Assembly (NCBI GenBank): GCA_020024235.1
Contig: JAHHUA010000116.1
Span: forward strand, 1 to 5,463
Origin: Oscillospiraceae bacterium
GTDB lineage: Bacteria > Bacillota > Clostridia > Oscillospirales > Ruminococcaceae
Direction: 5' to 3'
DNA length: 5,463 nucleotides
Program-made: the position numbers and the translations under genes
The notes under the pieces: model-generated
Database searches by the model: none
What the model was told of the DNA's origin: nothing
Seen by the model: only the letters and a program-made list of their open reading frames with translations
In this document: piece by piece, positions 1 to 5,277 of the stretch
Position numbering within the stretch: position 1 is the stretch's first letter
Layout: the number at the start of each line of letters is the position of its first letter

Positions 1-28
1 GTTTAAAGCCCCTTTTTTCGGTAACAAT
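1..28 (+). promoter_or_regulatory. Candidate forespore (sigma-F/sigma-G type) promoter for spoVAC-AD-AE
   Basis: GGTAACAAT at 20-28 fits the -10 pattern known for Bacillus sigma-F promoters (GG, then A at the fifth position, A at the seventh, T at the ninth). A GTTTA at 1-5 is a 4/5 match to the GYATA -35 pattern, 14 bases upstream, one base short of the usual spacing. In B. subtilis the spoVA operon is transcribed in the forespore by sigma-G, whose recognition overlaps that of sigma-F. The match is weak, sits at the window edge and overlaps the presumed terminator tail, so it is only a suggestion. Confidence 0.2.
5..18 (+). terminator. Probable 3' half of an upstream intrinsic terminator (cut by the window edge)
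   Basis: The window opens with AAAGCCCC followed directly by six T residues. This is the usual look of the descending arm and U-tract of a Rho-independent terminator; the matching GGGGCTTT arm would lie just outside the window. If right, the gene before spoVAC ends transcription here and the spoVA genes start their own unit. This is inference from half a structure and cannot be confirmed without the preceding bases. Confidence 0.35.
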
Positions 29-58
29 AAAATAAAACAATAAAAAGAGGTTTAGACA

Positions 59-496
59 ATGACTGATAACGAATATTCACAGCTTGTGAAAAAAGCATCT
101 CCTCCATCTAAATCCGCCAAAACCATACCTATGGCTTTTTTGGTGGGTGGGGCAATTTGTACATTGGGGCAACTGTTTTACAATCTTTACACCTCCCTTA
201 ACATGGAAAAAGACATGGCATACGGCTGTGCGTCGGTAACTTTGGTTTTTTTGGCATCCTTAGCCACTGGACTTAATGTATTTGACAACCTGGCAAAATA
301 CGCAGGAGCCGGCACTTTGGTACCTATCACGGGCTTTTCCAATGCCATTACCTCACCCGCCCTTGAATTTAAAAGCGAGGGATTGGTTTTGGGGCTTGGT
401 GCCAAAATGTTTATAATTGCAGGGCCTGTACTTGTATACGGTATATCCGCCTCTGTGATTTATGGTATTATTATATATCTTTTCGGATTATATTAA
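59..496 (+). CDS. spoVAC: Stage V sporulation protein AC (SpoVAC), dipicolinic acid channel membrane subunit
   Basis: SpoVAC is an inner forespore membrane protein of the SpoVA complex, which carries dipicolinic acid (DPA) into the spore and lets it out at germination. B. subtilis SpoVAC has been reported to behave as a mechanosensitive channel. The 145-residue product is close to the roughly 150 residues of the family. A short polar N-terminus with several lysines (residues 1-22) is followed by hydrophobic spans at about 24-44, 54-74 and 115-143. Between them lies the family loop AGAGTLVPITGF at residues 82-93. The stretch FLVGGAICTLGQ (27-38) and the AGAG loop recur in SpoVAE further down, showing that the two are paralogues (SpoVAC/SpoVAEB family). 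The ATG follows an AGAGG ribosome site at 46-50. The stop overlaps the ribosome site of spoVAD, so translation is probably coupled. Function is inferred from family membership; the identification itself is firm. Confidence 0.95.
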   Translation: MTDNEYSQLVKKASPPSKSAKTIPMAFLVGGAICTLGQLFYNLYTSLNMEKDMAYGCASVTLVFLASLATGLNVFDNLAKYAGAGTLVPITGFSNAITSPALEFKSEGLVLGLGAKMFIIAGPVLVYGISASVIYGIIIYLFGLY

Positions 497-508
497 GGAG
501 GGGTAATT

Positions 509-1540
509 ATGGTATATAAAAAAGGTTTTTCCACATATATAATGGAGGATTGCCCCTCTGTTTTGTCCTATGCGTCAGTGGCATCAAAAAAGGAAAGTCA
601 GGGACCTTTTGCAAAATACTTTGATATACTCTGCGAAGATACCGCATTCGGTGAACAAACCTGGGAAAAAGCCGAAAGCCGTATGCAGAAAGATGCCGCA
701 AACAAAGCCCTGGAAAAAGCAAAACTCTCCCAAAAAGACATTGACCTGGTTTTAGCCGGGGATTTATTAAATCAGTGCACAGGTTCAACATTCGGTTTGC
801 GTGAATTTGGCATACCCTATCTTGGCATATACGGTGCCTGTTCCACCATGGCGGAAAGCATAGCCGTAAGTTCCCTTTTGCTGGAGGGCGGTGTCATTAA
901 AAAAGCCTTGGCTGTAACATCTTCTCACTTTTGTTCCGCCGAAAGACAGTATCGTTTTCCCCTGGAATACGGCGGTGTCCGTCCCCCCTCCTCACAATGG
1001 ACGGTTACAGGTGCAGGTGCTGTAATTTTAGCTCAAAATAATCAGGTTTCCCCCTTTGTAAAAGCTGTTACCATAGGCACTATTGAGGATTTGGGCATAA
1101 AGGACGCCAACAACATGGGTGCCGCCATGGCACCTGCCGCCGCAAAAACTCTTTGCCATTTCTTCAGTGACACAATGACTGCCCCCTCTGCCTATGATAT
1201 GATTATCACAGGGGATTTAGGGGTTATAGGCAGTAAACTTTTAAACGAACTTATGGAAAGAGAGGGTTATTCCATTATAAATAACCACGCCGACTGTGGT
1301 GTACTCATCTATGACATAGAAAAACAGGACGTTCATTCAGGCGGTTCAGGCTGTGGGTGCTGTGCCTCCATATTAAGTTCATATATTCTGCCCGCTATAA
1401 GAAAAGGAAATCTAAAAAATGTACTTTTTGTAGCTACAGGCGCACTTTTAAGCACTACCAGCATACAACAGGGCGAAGCCATTCCGGGAATAGCTCATTT
1501 GGTGTATTTTTCAGGCAACGACAATAAGGAGCTGATATAA
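509..1540 (+). CDS. spoVAD: Stage V sporulation protein AD (SpoVAD), DPA-binding thiolase-fold protein
   Basis: SpoVAD is the soluble member of the SpoVA complex. It has the fold of thiolases and FabH-type ketoacyl-ACP synthases, but its known role is to bind DPA at the spore inner membrane. At 343 residues the product is full length (B. subtilis about 338). Visible marks are FSTYIME near the N-terminus (7-13), GACSTM at 109-114 with Cys111 in the place of the thiolase active-site cysteine, the segment around SSHFCSAERQYRFP (138-151), and GGSGCGCCAS at 278-287. No signal peptide or membrane span is seen, as expected. The ATG is preceded by AAGGAGGGG (495-503), which overlaps the spoVAC stop, so the reading frames are translationally linked. 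spoVAE begins on the base after its stop. The order AC-AD-AE is the core set kept in Clostridia; spoVAA and spoVAB are not between them, and the window is too short upstream to say whether they precede. Confidence 0.96.
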   Translation: MVYKKGFSTYIMEDCPSVLSYASVASKKESQGPFAKYFDILCEDTAFGEQTWEKAESRMQKDAANKALEKAKLSQKDIDLVLAGDLLNQCTGSTFGLREFGIPYLGIYGACSTMAESIAVSSLLLEGGVIKKALAVTSSHFCSAERQYRFPLEYGGVRPPSSQWTVTGAGAVILAQNNQVSPFVKAVTIGTIEDLGIKDANNMGAAMAPAAAKTLCHFFSDTMTAPSAYDMIITGDLGVIGSKLLNELMEREGYSIINNHADCGVLIYDIEKQDVHSGGSGCGCCASILSSYILPAIRKGNLKNVLFVATGALLSTTSIQQGEAIPGIAHLVYFSGNDNKELI

Positions 1541-1909
1541 ATGGAAGTTTTATTTGAATATCTTAAAGCGTTTTTGGTTGGAGGAGTCATTTGTGCCATA
1601 GGACAGGTTCTAATTGACTATACAAAATTAACTCCTGCCCGAATTTTGGTATCATTCGTAGTAGCAGGAGTTATTTTAGGTGGTTTGGGACTTTATCAGC
1701 CTCTTATAGAATTTGCAGGAGCAGGAGCCACTGTCCCTTTGACAGGCTTTGGTGCTTTGCTTGCCAAAGGTGTTAAAACCGCTGTGGCAGAAAAAGGTGC
1801 TTTTGGTATTTTGTCAGGAGGGGTAACTTCCGCCTCTGCAGGTATTACCGCCGCAATATTTTTCGGTTTGGTTATGGCACTTATTTTTAAGCCCGGTGAT
1901 AAATCCTAG
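1541..1909 (+). CDS. spoVAE: Stage V sporulation protein AE (SpoVAE/SpoVAEB), DPA channel membrane subunit
   Basis: This is the third SpoVA component, a small membrane protein needed with SpoVAC and SpoVAD for DPA movement in spores. The 122-residue product matches the SpoVAEB form (about 120 residues). Hydrophobic spans lie at about 8-26, 33-52 and 88-116. FLVGGVICAIGQ (11-22) and AGAGATVPLTGFG (59-71) line up with the equivalent segments of SpoVAC, the mark of this paralogous pair. The ATG starts on the base after the spoVAD stop, with AAGGAG at 1526-1531, nine bases upstream, inside the end of spoVAD. No spoVAEA or spoVAF gene follows; instead the next gene runs towards it, with two bases between the stop codons. 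No terminator hairpin is visible at the junction. Confidence 0.94.
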   Translation: MEVLFEYLKAFLVGGVICAIGQVLIDYTKLTPARILVSFVVAGVILGGLGLYQPLIEFAGAGATVPLTGFGALLAKGVKTAVAEKGAFGILSGGVTSASAGITAAIFFGLVMALIFKPGDKS

Positions 1910-1911
1910 CT

Positions 1912-2445
1912 TTATTTAAACATCACCAACCCGAAATAGGCTATTTTAGTATCCCCCGTTTTATATTCCATGGAAAGTTTGTTGGCCATATCAATAACAT
2001 CTATACAGTAAGCGGATAAACAGCTCACTGCCATATCAGGATGTATACACGCCTCTCCGTTTACCTTGCAGCATTCCGGACAGTAGCGGCATTTTGTAGC
2101 CAAAGCCAGTATTTTTTCAAAGCCTTGGGTCTTTAAATAATTTTTTATGTCATTTGCCAGGTTATTGTGTCTTAAGGCGGATTCTTCCAAACCTTCTTTG
2201 TCGGAAAATCCGTTTATGGGGGATATTGTCTGGAAAAATACTCCTTTTTTGAAAGACAGAACTTTTTCTCTTAATCTTTCCACTGTTCCTATGTCAGGAG
2301 GGCACATATAGTTTCTGCCGTAAAACCCGCATTTATCATCTTCACAGTATTTGCGGAATATGGCGTCAAACCTCAAATCCGAAGTATTTATTATTTTAGC
2401 GTCGGCAGCTCCCAGCTCCAACGCTTTTTTTATTAAGCCTTCCAA
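1912..2445 (-). CDS. DUF2284 family cysteine-rich putative metal-binding protein
   Basis: The function of this family is not established. The product has 177 residues with ten cysteines. The N-terminal half has the family signature of spaced cysteines, Cys34-x4-Cys39-G-x-YG then Cys48-PP (residues 34-50). The C-terminal half has a cluster, Cys119-x2-Cys122-x2-Cys125-Cys126-x6-Cys133, then Cys142 and Cys147, which resembles iron-sulphur or zinc ligand sets. No signal peptide or membrane span is visible, so it should be cytoplasmic. I place the start at a TTG (2445-2443 on the minus strand): an in-frame TAA lies seven codons upstream and no ATG or GTG intervenes. The ribosome site is poor (AAATGGG only), so a start a few codons later is possible. 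It lies 47 bases after glsA on the same strand and may be read from the glsA promoter. A TATAAT-like sequence in that gap has no good -35 partner. The iron-sulphur idea is inference. Confidence 0.82.
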   Translation of the reverse strand: MEGLIKKALELGAADAKIINTSDLRFDAIFRKYCEDDKCGFYGRNYMCPPDIGTVERLREKVLSFKKGVFFQTISPINGFSDKEGLEESALRHNNLANDIKNYLKTQGFEKILALATKCRYCPECCKVNGEACIHPDMAVSCLSAYCIDVIDMANKLSMEYKTGDTKIAYFGLVMFK

Positions 2446-2492
2446 TTTATCAACCCATTTCTGTTATTTATAATTATATCTGTTTTATAAAA

Positions 2493-3407
2493 CTAGAATA
2501 TACTCAGATCAAGTACGGAAGATATATATTCCATAGCTTTTATTCCACAGTAGCTGTTGCCTTTTTCATCTAAAGCAGGAGAATAAACCGCAATACCCAT
2601 ACGGCTGGGAACAGCTCCCATGATTCCGCCTCCAACACCGCTTTTGGCAGGTATACCCACTCTCATTGCAAATTCTCCGGAGGCATCATACATTCCGCAG
2701 GTTGTCATAAGCGAACGAACAACTCTGTTATGAAAAGGTTCAATCAAAAGCTTTCCGTTTATAGGGGAAACTCCGTCATTTGCCAAAACTGCACCCATAA
2801 GGCTCAGTTCTTCACAGTTTACCATCATGGAACAGGCTTTAAAATAAACCTCCAAATGTTCTTCAACAGAGCCATCAAAAATTCCGCTGGAAAGCATCAT
2901 ATAAGCCAAAGCTCTGTTTCTGTGTCCTGTAGCAGTTTCGGATTTATATACATCTTTATTGTATGTGATGTCAGGGTTGCCCAAAAGGACTGAAGCTGTT
3001 TCCCTTATTTTTTCAAATCTTTCCTGGGCATTTTGCCCTTTTATGCAAGTGGTAACGGAAATAGCTCCCGCATTAATCATGGGGTTCATGGGTTTGCTGG
3101 TCATGGTTTCCAATCTTATTATGGAGTTAAAAGGATCTCCCGTAGGCTCCATTCCCACTCTTTTAAATACCTCATCAAAACCCACATCTTTAAGAGCGGT
3201 TATGAGTATAATTAATTTTGAAATACTTTGCATTGTAAATTTTTTCTTGCTTTCTCCCACTGATTCGGTTCTTCCGCCCAAATCAGTAATACATATAGCC
3301 AAATCATTTATATCAGCCTTGGCAAGTTCGGGGATATAGTCGGCGGCTTTACCCTTTCCAAGCCATTTTTTAGTATAATCATATGCTTCTTCTATAATAT
3401 GCTGCAT
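2493..3407 (-). CDS. glsA: Glutaminase A (serine-dependent, beta-lactamase-like fold)
   Basis: The enzyme hydrolyses L-glutamine to L-glutamate and ammonia in the cytoplasm. The 304-residue length is typical for bacterial glutaminases (about 305-310). The catalytic S-x-x-K pair is Ser61/Lys64 within MQSISKL (59-65). Other active-site residues known from kidney-type and bacterial glutaminases can be placed: Tyr24 (in DYIPEL), Gln60, Asn112 in PMNPMINAGAI (106-116), Glu157 and Asn164 (SE..TGHRN), Tyr188, Tyr240 in CGMYDASG, and Val258 in the KSGVGGGI glycine loop (255-262). All are present, so the enzyme should be active. There is no signal peptide. The ATG has an AAGGGG ribosome site at 3415-3420 and a sigma-A type promoter further upstream. 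Bacterial homologues are linked to acid resistance or nitrogen use; nothing here decides which. The gene is divergent from mscS and followed by the DUF2284 gene. A 12-bp perfect palindrome, GTTTTATAAAAC (2482-2493), touches its stop codon but lacks the GC content of a terminator. Confidence 0.96.
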   Translation of the reverse strand: MQHIIEEAYDYTKKWLGKGKAADYIPELAKADINDLAICITDLGGRTESVGESKKKFTMQSISKLIILITALKDVGFDEVFKRVGMEPTGDPFNSIIRLETMTSKPMNPMINAGAISVTTCIKGQNAQERFEKIRETASVLLGNPDITYNKDVYKSETATGHRNRALAYMMLSSGIFDGSVEEHLEVYFKACSMMVNCEELSLMGAVLANDGVSPINGKLLIEPFHNRVVRSLMTTCGMYDASGEFAMRVGIPAKSGVGGGIMGAVPSRMGIAVYSPALDEKGNSYCGIKAMEYISSVLDLSIF

Positions 3408-3460
3408 AAATTTTCCCCTTTCGGTTTATCCTTTGTAATTATTATTAATTTTCCGATATT

Positions 3461-3488
3461 ATTTTATCACAATATTTTTTTATATCAA
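3461..3488 (-). promoter_or_regulatory. Sigma-A type promoter for glsA (and perhaps the DUF2284 gene)
   Basis: On the minus strand TTGATA (3488-3483) and TAAAAT (3466-3461) are separated by 16 bases, each one mismatch from the housekeeping consensus hexamers. Transcription would start near 3454, leaving a leader of about 47 nt before the glsA ATG. The surrounding DNA is very AT-rich, which raises the chance of false matches, so this is a good but unproven assignment. Confidence 0.5.
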
Positions 3489-3539
3489 TATATAATTATA
3501 TTTTTTATCCCATCCAATTTCTCTTTTTAATTTAATTAC

Positions 3540-3568
3540 TTGATATTATGCCAAAAATATTATATAAT
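3540..3568 (+). promoter_or_regulatory. Sigma-A type promoter for the mscS-tal unit
   Basis: TTGATA (3540-3545) and a perfect TATAAT (3563-3568) are separated by exactly 17 bases, the optimal housekeeping promoter layout. Transcription would start around 3575, giving a leader of only about 25 nt before the mscS start codon. The promoter faces away from that of glsA, with about 50 bases between the two -35 elements. No clear operator palindrome is visible between them. Confidence 0.7.
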
Positions 3569-3584
3569 TACCCTTAGATTTGTC

Positions 3585-3592
3585 AGGAGGGG
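3585..3592 (+). promoter_or_regulatory. Ribosome binding site that fixes the TTG start of mscS
   Basis: AGGAGGGG lies six bases before the TTG at 3599. This near-perfect Shine-Dalgarno sequence at ideal spacing, just downstream of a strong promoter, decides the start codon. There is no ATG or GTG at a suitable distance from it. Confidence 0.85.
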
Positions 3593-3598
3593 ATAATA

Positions 3599-4432
3599 TT
3601 GCCGAATAACGATTTTAATTTAAGCTATTTTGAAACAATTATACGCAGTGCACAAAATAAATTAACTTCCATAATTTTTGCACTGATAGTATTTTTTATT
3701 GGATATTTCATCATTAAAGCTCTGCAAAAACCGCTGAAAAAATGGCTTACCAAACTTAAAATTGACATTTCTTTTCATGCTTTTATTTTAAGCCTTGCCA
3801 AAATCACACTGACAGTGCTTTTGGGTATGAGCTGTCTTGAAATGTCGGGACTTGTAAAAGCCACATCTTTGGTTACTGTATTAAGTGCTGTAGGTCTTGC
3901 AGTTTCACTAGCGGTAAAGGACAGTCTTGCAAACTTAGCCGGAGGTATGACTGTACTTTTCACCAAGCCTTTTGAAGTAGGCGACTTTGTAGATGTATGC
4001 GGATATTCAGGTACAGTTAGCGAAATAGGCATAGCCCATACCATGCTGAAAACCGTGGACAACAAAATCATATATCTTCCAAGCTCAGATGTAGCTAAAG
4101 CTCAAATAACAAATTACTCAAAAGAACCTATCAGAAGACTTGATATTAAATTTTCCGTAGGATATAAGGACGATTTTGAAAAAGCCGAAAAAATTATACT
4201 GGATACAGCTGAAAAAAGCGGTCTTATTCTTCATGAACCTGCTGAACCCTTTGCAAGAGTATGTGCTCACTCCTCAAGCTCCATAGATATTCAGTTTCGT
4301 GTTTGGGTAAAGAGCGAAAATTATTGGGATTTGCATTTTTATATGTACGAACAGGTGAAAAAAGCATTTGATGAAAAGGGAATTTCCATTCCATTTAATC
4401 AGCTTGACGTACATATTGATAATAATAAATAA
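3599..4432 (+). CDS. mscS: MscS-family small-conductance mechanosensitive ion channel
   Basis: Channels of this family open when membrane tension rises and release solutes after osmotic downshock. The 277-residue product has the layout of E. coli MscS (286 residues). Predicted spans are at about 22-40 and 60-82, then the pore helix TM3 (about 88-120) with the Gly/Ala-rich run SAVGLAVSLAVKDSLANLAGG (split: 96-104, 105-116). After it come KPFEVGDFVDVCGYSGTVSEIG (pieces at 123-135 and 136-144) of the beta domain, and a C-terminal alpha/beta vestibule with RVWVKSENYWDLHF (234-247) and GISIPFNQLDVHI (261-273). The family's PN after the beta domain is PSS here (161-163), a mild variation. The start is TTG, supported by an excellent ribosome site. 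It has its own promoter, and the transaldolase gene follows after 20 bases, probably co-transcribed. There is no functional link to SpoVAC in the window beyond the shared theme of tension gating. Confidence 0.93.
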   Translation: MPNNDFNLSYFETIIRSAQNKLTSIIFALIVFFIGYFIIKALQKPLKKWLTKLKIDISFHAFILSLAKITLTVLLGMSCLEMSGLVKATSLVTVLSAVGLAVSLAVKDSLANLAGGMTVLFTKPFEVGDFVDVCGYSGTVSEIGIAHTMLKTVDNKIIYLPSSDVAKAQITNYSKEPIRRLDIKFSVGYKDDFEKAEKIILDTAEKSGLILHEPAEPFARVCAHSSSSIDIQFRVWVKSENYWDLHFYMYEQVKKAFDEKGISIPFNQLDVHIDNNK

Positions 4433-4452
4433 TTATTACGGAGGAAAATCAC

Positions 4453-5112
4453 ATGAAATTATTTATCGACACAGCTAATGTAGACGAAATCAGAGAAGCA
4501 GCAACCTGGGGTGTAATCTGCGGAGTTACTACAAACCCCTCACTGATTGCCAAGGAAGGCAAGGACCTTAAAGAAGTTATCAAGGAAATTACAACTATTG
4601 TTGATGGCCCTATTTCCGGAGAAGTTATCTCCCTTGACTGCGATACAATGGTAGAAGAAGCTAAAAAACTCCATGAAATTCACAAAAATATTGTTGTTAA
4701 AATTCCTATGTGTGCCGAAGGTCTAAAAGCCGTTTCCATTGTTTCAAAGCTTGGAATTAAGACAAATGTTACACTTATTTTCTCCCCTATGCAGGCGCTT
4801 TTGGCTGCAAGAGCAGGTGCCACATTCGTAAGTCCTTTTATGGGAAGACTCGATGACATCGGCCACAACGGTGCGGAACTTATTGAACAAATTTCCGCTA
4901 TATTCCAAAACTACGGGATTGAAACAGAAATCATTGCTGCCAGCATCAGAAATCAAACCCACCTTAATGATGCTGCTTTGGCAGGCTGCGATATAGCAAC
5001 AGTTCCTTACAAGGTTCTTAAATCCTGTATTGACCACCCAATGACAACAAACGGAATTGACCGTTTTATGAAGGACTGGGAAGAGGTTAAGGCAGTTCAA
5101 AAAGGTCTTTAA
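4453..5112 (+). CDS. tal: Transaldolase of the small TalC/FSA-like class (residues favour transaldolase over fructose-6-phosphate aldolase)
   Basis: Transaldolase moves a dihydroxyacetone unit between sugar phosphates in the non-oxidative pentose phosphate pathway, in the cytoplasm. The 219-residue protein is the length of the short class that includes E. coli FSA (220) and B. subtilis YwjH. The Schiff-base lysine is Lys83 in VVKIPM; Asp6 and Asn28 (in VTTNPSL) are the other core catalytic positions. Where E. coli FSA has Gln59, Leu107, Ala129 and Tyr131, this protein has Glu57, Asn105, Ser127 and Phe129. Those are the residues of true transaldolases such as TalB (Glu96, Asn154, Ser176, Phe178). 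Tyr versus Phe at the last site is known to steer aldolase against transaldolase activity, so I expect transaldolase, although such genes are often labelled fsa. Arg132, the phosphate ligand, is present. GGAGG at 4440-4444 precedes the ATG. It follows mscS by 20 bases and ends at a strong nested terminator. Confidence 0.93.
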   Translation: MKLFIDTANVDEIREAATWGVICGVTTNPSLIAKEGKDLKEVIKEITTIVDGPISGEVISLDCDTMVEEAKKLHEIHKNIVVKIPMCAEGLKAVSIVSKLGIKTNVTLIFSPMQALLAARAGATFVSPFMGRLDDIGHNGAELIEQISAIFQNYGIETEIIAASIRNQTHLNDAALAGCDIATVPYKVLKSCIDHPMTTNGIDRFMKDWEEVKAVQKGL

Positions 5113-5130
5113 TTAATATACATAAATTAA

Positions 5131-5230
5131 CCGCTCCGCTGATTTGAAGTTGTAAAGTAAAAGCAGGCACGAAAAGTGTCTGCTTTCATTTTACTTTTTC
5201 ACGTTCACGCTGATGGAGCGGGTTTTTTTT
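5131..5230 (+). terminator. Nested hairpin with U-tract: intrinsic terminator of mscS-tal, possibly a structured RNA
   Basis: The outer stem CCGCTCC (5131-5137) pairs with GGAGCGG (5215-5221), and eight T residues follow (5223-5230), so it should stop transcription from tal, whose stop codon is 18 bases upstream. Inside are a second stem of six pairs, TGAAGT (5145-5150) with ACGTTCA (5201-5207, one bulged base), and a long apical hairpin, 5154-5170 with 5176-5197, loop GAAAA, bulge at 5184-5188. Between outer and middle stems is a symmetric 7-by-7 internal loop in which both sides carry GCTGAT. Ordinary terminators are a single short stem, so this could also be a small RNA or stable 3' end. 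I do not recognise it as a named RNA family. The terminator role is well supported; anything more is inference. Confidence 0.8.
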
Positions 5231-5240
5231 ATAAGAAAAG

Positions 5241-5277
5241 AAAAAAGGTTTCGCCCGAATTATTCAGGCGAAACCTT
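5241..5277 (-). terminator. Intrinsic terminator for a minus-strand transcript entering from beyond the window
   Basis: AAGGTTTCGCC (5245-5255) and GGCGAAACCTT (5267-5277) are perfect 11-base complements around an 11-base loop in which GAA and TTC can add three more pairs. On the minus strand the stem is followed by a run of T residues (complement of AAAAAA at 5241-5246, then more pyrimidines). On the plus strand no T-run follows. It therefore ends a leftward transcript whose gene lies mostly or wholly to the right of 5463, since no convincing minus-strand gene exists between 5278 and 5463. Confidence 0.8.

Noticed and set aside
507..791. A 94-codon minus-strand frame opposite the start of spoVAD
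   Set aside because: It is antisense to conserved SpoVAD sequence and lacks a ribosome site or promoter.
1810..1823. TTGTCAGGAGGGG inside spoVAE, identical over 13 bases to the mscS ribosome site region (3580-3592)
   Set aside because: No start codon follows at a usable distance, and the match is explained by a Gly-Gly coding stretch resembling Shine-Dalgarno sequence. I do not regard it as a dispersed repeat.
2482..2493. Perfect 12-bp palindrome GTTTTATAAAAC at the end of glsA as terminator or operator
   Set aside because: It has only two G-C pairs, no loop and no T-run, and such AT palindromes are expected by chance in this DNA.
2959..3339. A 126-codon plus-strand open frame opposite glsA
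   Set aside because: It is antisense to a glutaminase with all catalytic residues intact, has no ribosome site, and shows no recognisable motif; it is a shadow of the glsA coding bias.
3408..3598. Possible riboswitch or operator in the divergent glsA/mscS region
   Set aside because: Leaders are only about 47 and 25 nt, and no stable stem or conserved riboswitch core is visible.
4744..5100. A 118-codon minus-strand frame opposite the transaldolase gene
   Set aside because: It lies fully inside a well-identified gene, and its composition (many Cys, Asn, Ser) is typical of antisense frames.
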